The translations under genes and the position numbers were made by a program. This document shows positions 6,127 through 6,196 of a stretch of 6,196 nucleotides of DNA, piece by piece; position 1 is the first letter of the stretch, and each line of letters begins with the position of its first letter. Source of the stretch: an uncultured Lachnospiraceae bacterium (lineage in GTDB: Bacteria > Bacillota > Clostridia > Lachnospirales > Lachnospiraceae); NCBI GenBank assembly GCA_902767235.1, contig CACXGR010000002.1, positions 1 to 6,196 on the forward strand. Reading direction: 5' to 3'. The notes below the pieces were generated by a model. It ran no database searches. It was not told the origin of the DNA and worked only from the letters and a program-made list of their open reading frames with translations.

Positions 6127-6196
6127 ATGGCGAAATGTGATATCTGCGGCAAGGGCGCTCATTTCGGAAATAACGTCAGCCATTCTCATAGAAGAT
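6127..6196 (+). CDS. rpmB: 50S ribosomal protein L28, N-terminus (partial at right edge)
   Basis: The first 23 codons of bacterial ribosomal protein L28, a small basic protein of the large subunit. The start MAKCDICGKGAHFGNNVSHS is the family signature. Cys4 and Cys7 form the first CxxC pair, indicating the zinc-binding (C+) version; the second pair would lie beyond the right edge. ATG at 6127 is preceded by AGGAGG (6113-6118) with an 8-nt spacer. The gene is divergent from asp23/yloU, the same arrangement I recall in Bacillus. Confidence 0.96.
   Translation, partial: MAKCDICGKGAHFGNNVSHSHRR

Overview
The window looks like a piece of low-to-mid-GC Firmicutes chromosome, most likely a Clostridia/Lachnospiraceae-type organism. 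This is inferred from the protein signatures, the strong AGGAGG-type ribosome binding sites, the sigma-A-like promoters and the gene order. The order L28 / Asp23 (YloU) / DAK2 kinase (YloV, FakA) / RecG is the conserved core seen in Bacillus (rpmB-yloU-yloV-...-recG). I see no mobile elements, CRISPR arrays, tRNA or rRNA. The region is a conserved housekeeping block, not an accessory island.

Layout from right to left, the direction in which most genes are read. rpmB (ribosomal protein L28) starts at 6127 on the plus strand and runs off the right edge. It is divergent from everything else. Between it and the minus-strand genes lies an AT-rich divergent promoter region of about 265 bp. On the minus strand come asp23/yloU (5499-5861, TTG start), the fatty-acid-kinase-like DAK2 protein fakA/yloV (3728-5425, GTG start), a strong intrinsic terminator (3678-3713), recG (1581-3623), a near-consensus promoter just past the recG stop, a DegV/FakB-family lipid-binding protein (563-1438), and the first 178 codons of a type IIA topoisomerase B subunit, more ParE-like than GyrB-like (1-536, cut by the left edge).

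How the genes relate. FakA-type kinases phosphorylate fatty acids held by DegV/FakB proteins, and both partners are present here, separated only by recG. The locus may therefore encode an exogenous fatty-acid activation module, with Asp23/YloU as the usual upstream companion of the kinase. RecG (fork remodelling) and the topoisomerase are DNA-maintenance genes. The degV and topoisomerase genes form a tight pair (26-nt gap) behind their own promoter.

No wholly new system is evident. The points most worth a second look are: the kinase middle domain has lost all three residues that align with the Cys/His/His zinc ligands known from FakA; a foldable 5' leader lies in front of the TTG-started asp23; a start-codon overlap (ATG CGG TGA over GTG) sits at fakA; and recG shows no clear promoter or Shine-Dalgarno although it lies behind a strong terminator.
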